Shown: one piece after another, positions 6,510 through 7,124 of the stretch | Layout of the letters: the number at the start of each line of letters is the position of its first letter | How positions within the stretch are numbered: position 1 is the stretch's first letter | Source of the DNA: Verrucomicrobiota bacterium | GTDB taxonomy: Bacteria > Verrucomicrobiota > Verrucomicrobiia > Opitutales > UBA2995 | Reading direction: 5' to 3' | Assembly (NCBI GenBank): GCA_027297085.1 | Contig: JAPUIL010000711.1 | Span: 1-7,124, forward strand | Length of the DNA: 7,124 bases | The notes under the pieces: model-generated | Databases searched by the model: none | Seen by the model: only the letters and a program-made list of their open reading frames with translations | Told to the model about the DNA's origin: nothing | Program-made: the position numbers and the translations under genes

Positions 6510-6567
6510 GTAGGAGCAAATTCATTCGCGACTCGAGGAAGGAAAGATCGCGAATAAATTTGCTTAC
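6510..6567. repeat. Inverted pair of REP-like arms (REPIN)
   Basis: The left arm at 6510-6531 starts GTAGGAGCAAATTCATTCGC. The right arm at 6548-6567 is its near-perfect reverse complement, differing by a two-base gap and one substitution. The arms are separated by 16 bases. Each arm is itself partly self-complementary. This is the layout of a REPIN, two inverted REP sequences forming a long hairpin. It lies between the HEAT-repeat gene stop (6603) and the sulfatase stub start (6472) and could also attenuate transcription between them. No RAYT transposase gene is in the window. Confidence 0.75.
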
Positions 6568-6602
6568 AGTCCGATGAGGAACTCACTGGTGTTGAGTTTT
6601 TA

Positions 6603-7124
6603 TTAAAGCTGTTTTACTTTGGCCTGAAGTTCCAACGACCCAATCTCAGGCGCAACTTTTTTGAGCATGCCTGCAATCGTTTTTCTCAAATCTTCATCAC
6701 TCCGGCGGGCTAGAAAAAGCAGTCGATACAGATCTTCTTCGTCGGCGGTGGTGGAAAGGGTCTTCAATGCATCACGCGCAAGTGTACTATTCTCGCCGTT
6801 GACGAATTTAAAGAGTTTACCTTTGGCGCCGGGAATGTCGCGATACCCGAGCATCTGGATTCCCAATACAGCATCCTTCTCAGATTCTGATCTGAGCAGC
6901 CTATTAACCCGTGCGTTCAATGCATTGCCCGGCATTCTGGCGATGGCGTAGGTAGCAGCTAGTTGAAGCTCTTTATCGCGACCGGAAAAATGCTCAAGGA
7001 TGATATCGATTGATCTGGCAGAGCCATACGTGCCCAGGGCGCGCAATCCTTCGCCCTGAATTCCTATTTCACTATGCTTCATGGCTTGTAATGCCAGATT
7101 CTCAGCTACAGCTGTGTCAAAGGC
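6603..7124 (-). CDS. HEAT-repeat protein, C-terminal part (start beyond right edge)
   Basis: The minus strand is open from the right edge to TAA 6603, giving the last 173 residues. An internal Met at 7082 is not the likely start because the frame continues upstream as AFDTAVAENLALQA. The peptide is a run of paired amphipathic helices of about 30-35 residues, with spaced Leu/Ala and Gly-turn positions: GEGLRALGTYGSARSIDIIL, ELQLAATYAIARMPG, DAVLGIQMLGYRDIPGAKGK, STLARDALKTLSTTADEEDL and DLRKTIAGMLKKVAPEIGSL. That is a HEAT/Armadillo-like alpha-solenoid, usually a protein-protein scaffold. In PVC bacteria such repeats are common in large exported proteins fused to propeller, cytochrome or DUF1080 domains. 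The visible part cannot tell which. It is co-oriented with the sulfatase stub and the operon but separated from the stub by about 130 bases holding the REPIN. Confidence 0.8.
   Translation of the reverse strand, partial: AFDTAVAENLALQAMKHSEIGIQGEGLRALGTYGSARSIDIILEHFSGRDKELQLAATYAIARMPGNALNARVNRLLRSESEKDAVLGIQMLGYRDIPGAKGKLFKFVNGENSTLARDALKTLSTTADEEDLYRLLFLARRSDEDLRKTIAGMLKKVAPEIGSLELQAKVKQL

Noticed and set aside
6580..6598. Hairpin AACTCA-loop-TGAGTT just downstream of the HEAT gene stop, considered as a terminator.
   Set aside because: The stem is only 6 bp and AT-rich, and no T-run follows it in the direction of the HEAT gene. The T-run is on the other side, where no plus-strand gene ends.

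Overview
The window reads as a piece of a Verrucomicrobia-type genome (PVC superphylum), possibly a marine or polysaccharide-degrading Opitutae relative. This placement is an inference from gene families. The window carries an exported DUF6807 ('PmoA-like') protein, an exported DUF6797/beta-propeller/cytochrome c protein, a twin-arginine sugar-phosphate isomerase-like TIM-barrel protein, a sulfatase start and a HEAT-repeat protein. That set is typical of PVC glycan-use loci. No rRNA, tRNA, CRISPR array or intact transposase was seen.

Layout, left to right. Positions 1-343 (minus) hold a decayed DnaA/Hda-like P-loop ATPase that is broken by two stop codons and one frameshift and runs off the left edge. 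Positions 471-968 (plus) encode a compact zincin-type metallopeptidase with an HEVGH motif and a strong Shine-Dalgarno sequence. Positions 969-1413 have no firm gene. A minus-strand open stretch at 981-1190 looks protein-like and may be a small or frameshifted gene with a weak flagellar sigma-28-like promoter upstream.

Positions 1414-5934 (minus) form the intact core, a tightly spaced three-gene unit transcribed right to left: TIM-barrel isomerase-like protein (4981-5934), DUF6797/propeller/cytochrome c protein (2368-4950) and DUF6807 protein (1414-2352). The gaps are 30 and 15 bases. All three carry export signals, so the module probably acts in the periplasm or at the envelope. Oxidation or rearrangement of a sugar or glycan, with electrons passed to the heme, is a reasonable but unproven reading.

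Positions 5935-6602 are a scar-like region. It contains a dispersed-repeat-like segment, a single REP-like palindrome, a sulfatase gene cut off after about 53 codons right beside that palindrome, and a pair of inverted REP-like arms (a REPIN). Positions 6603-7124 (minus) are the C-terminal 173 residues of a HEAT-repeat protein whose start lies beyond the right edge.

Overall, an intact exported sugar-related operon sits between two eroded flanks. No clearly new defence or mobile system was found. The most unusual items are the broken DnaA-like gene, the REP-bounded sulfatase stub, the hidden minus-strand ORF at 981-1190, and the conserved-looking operon whose biochemical role is not established.
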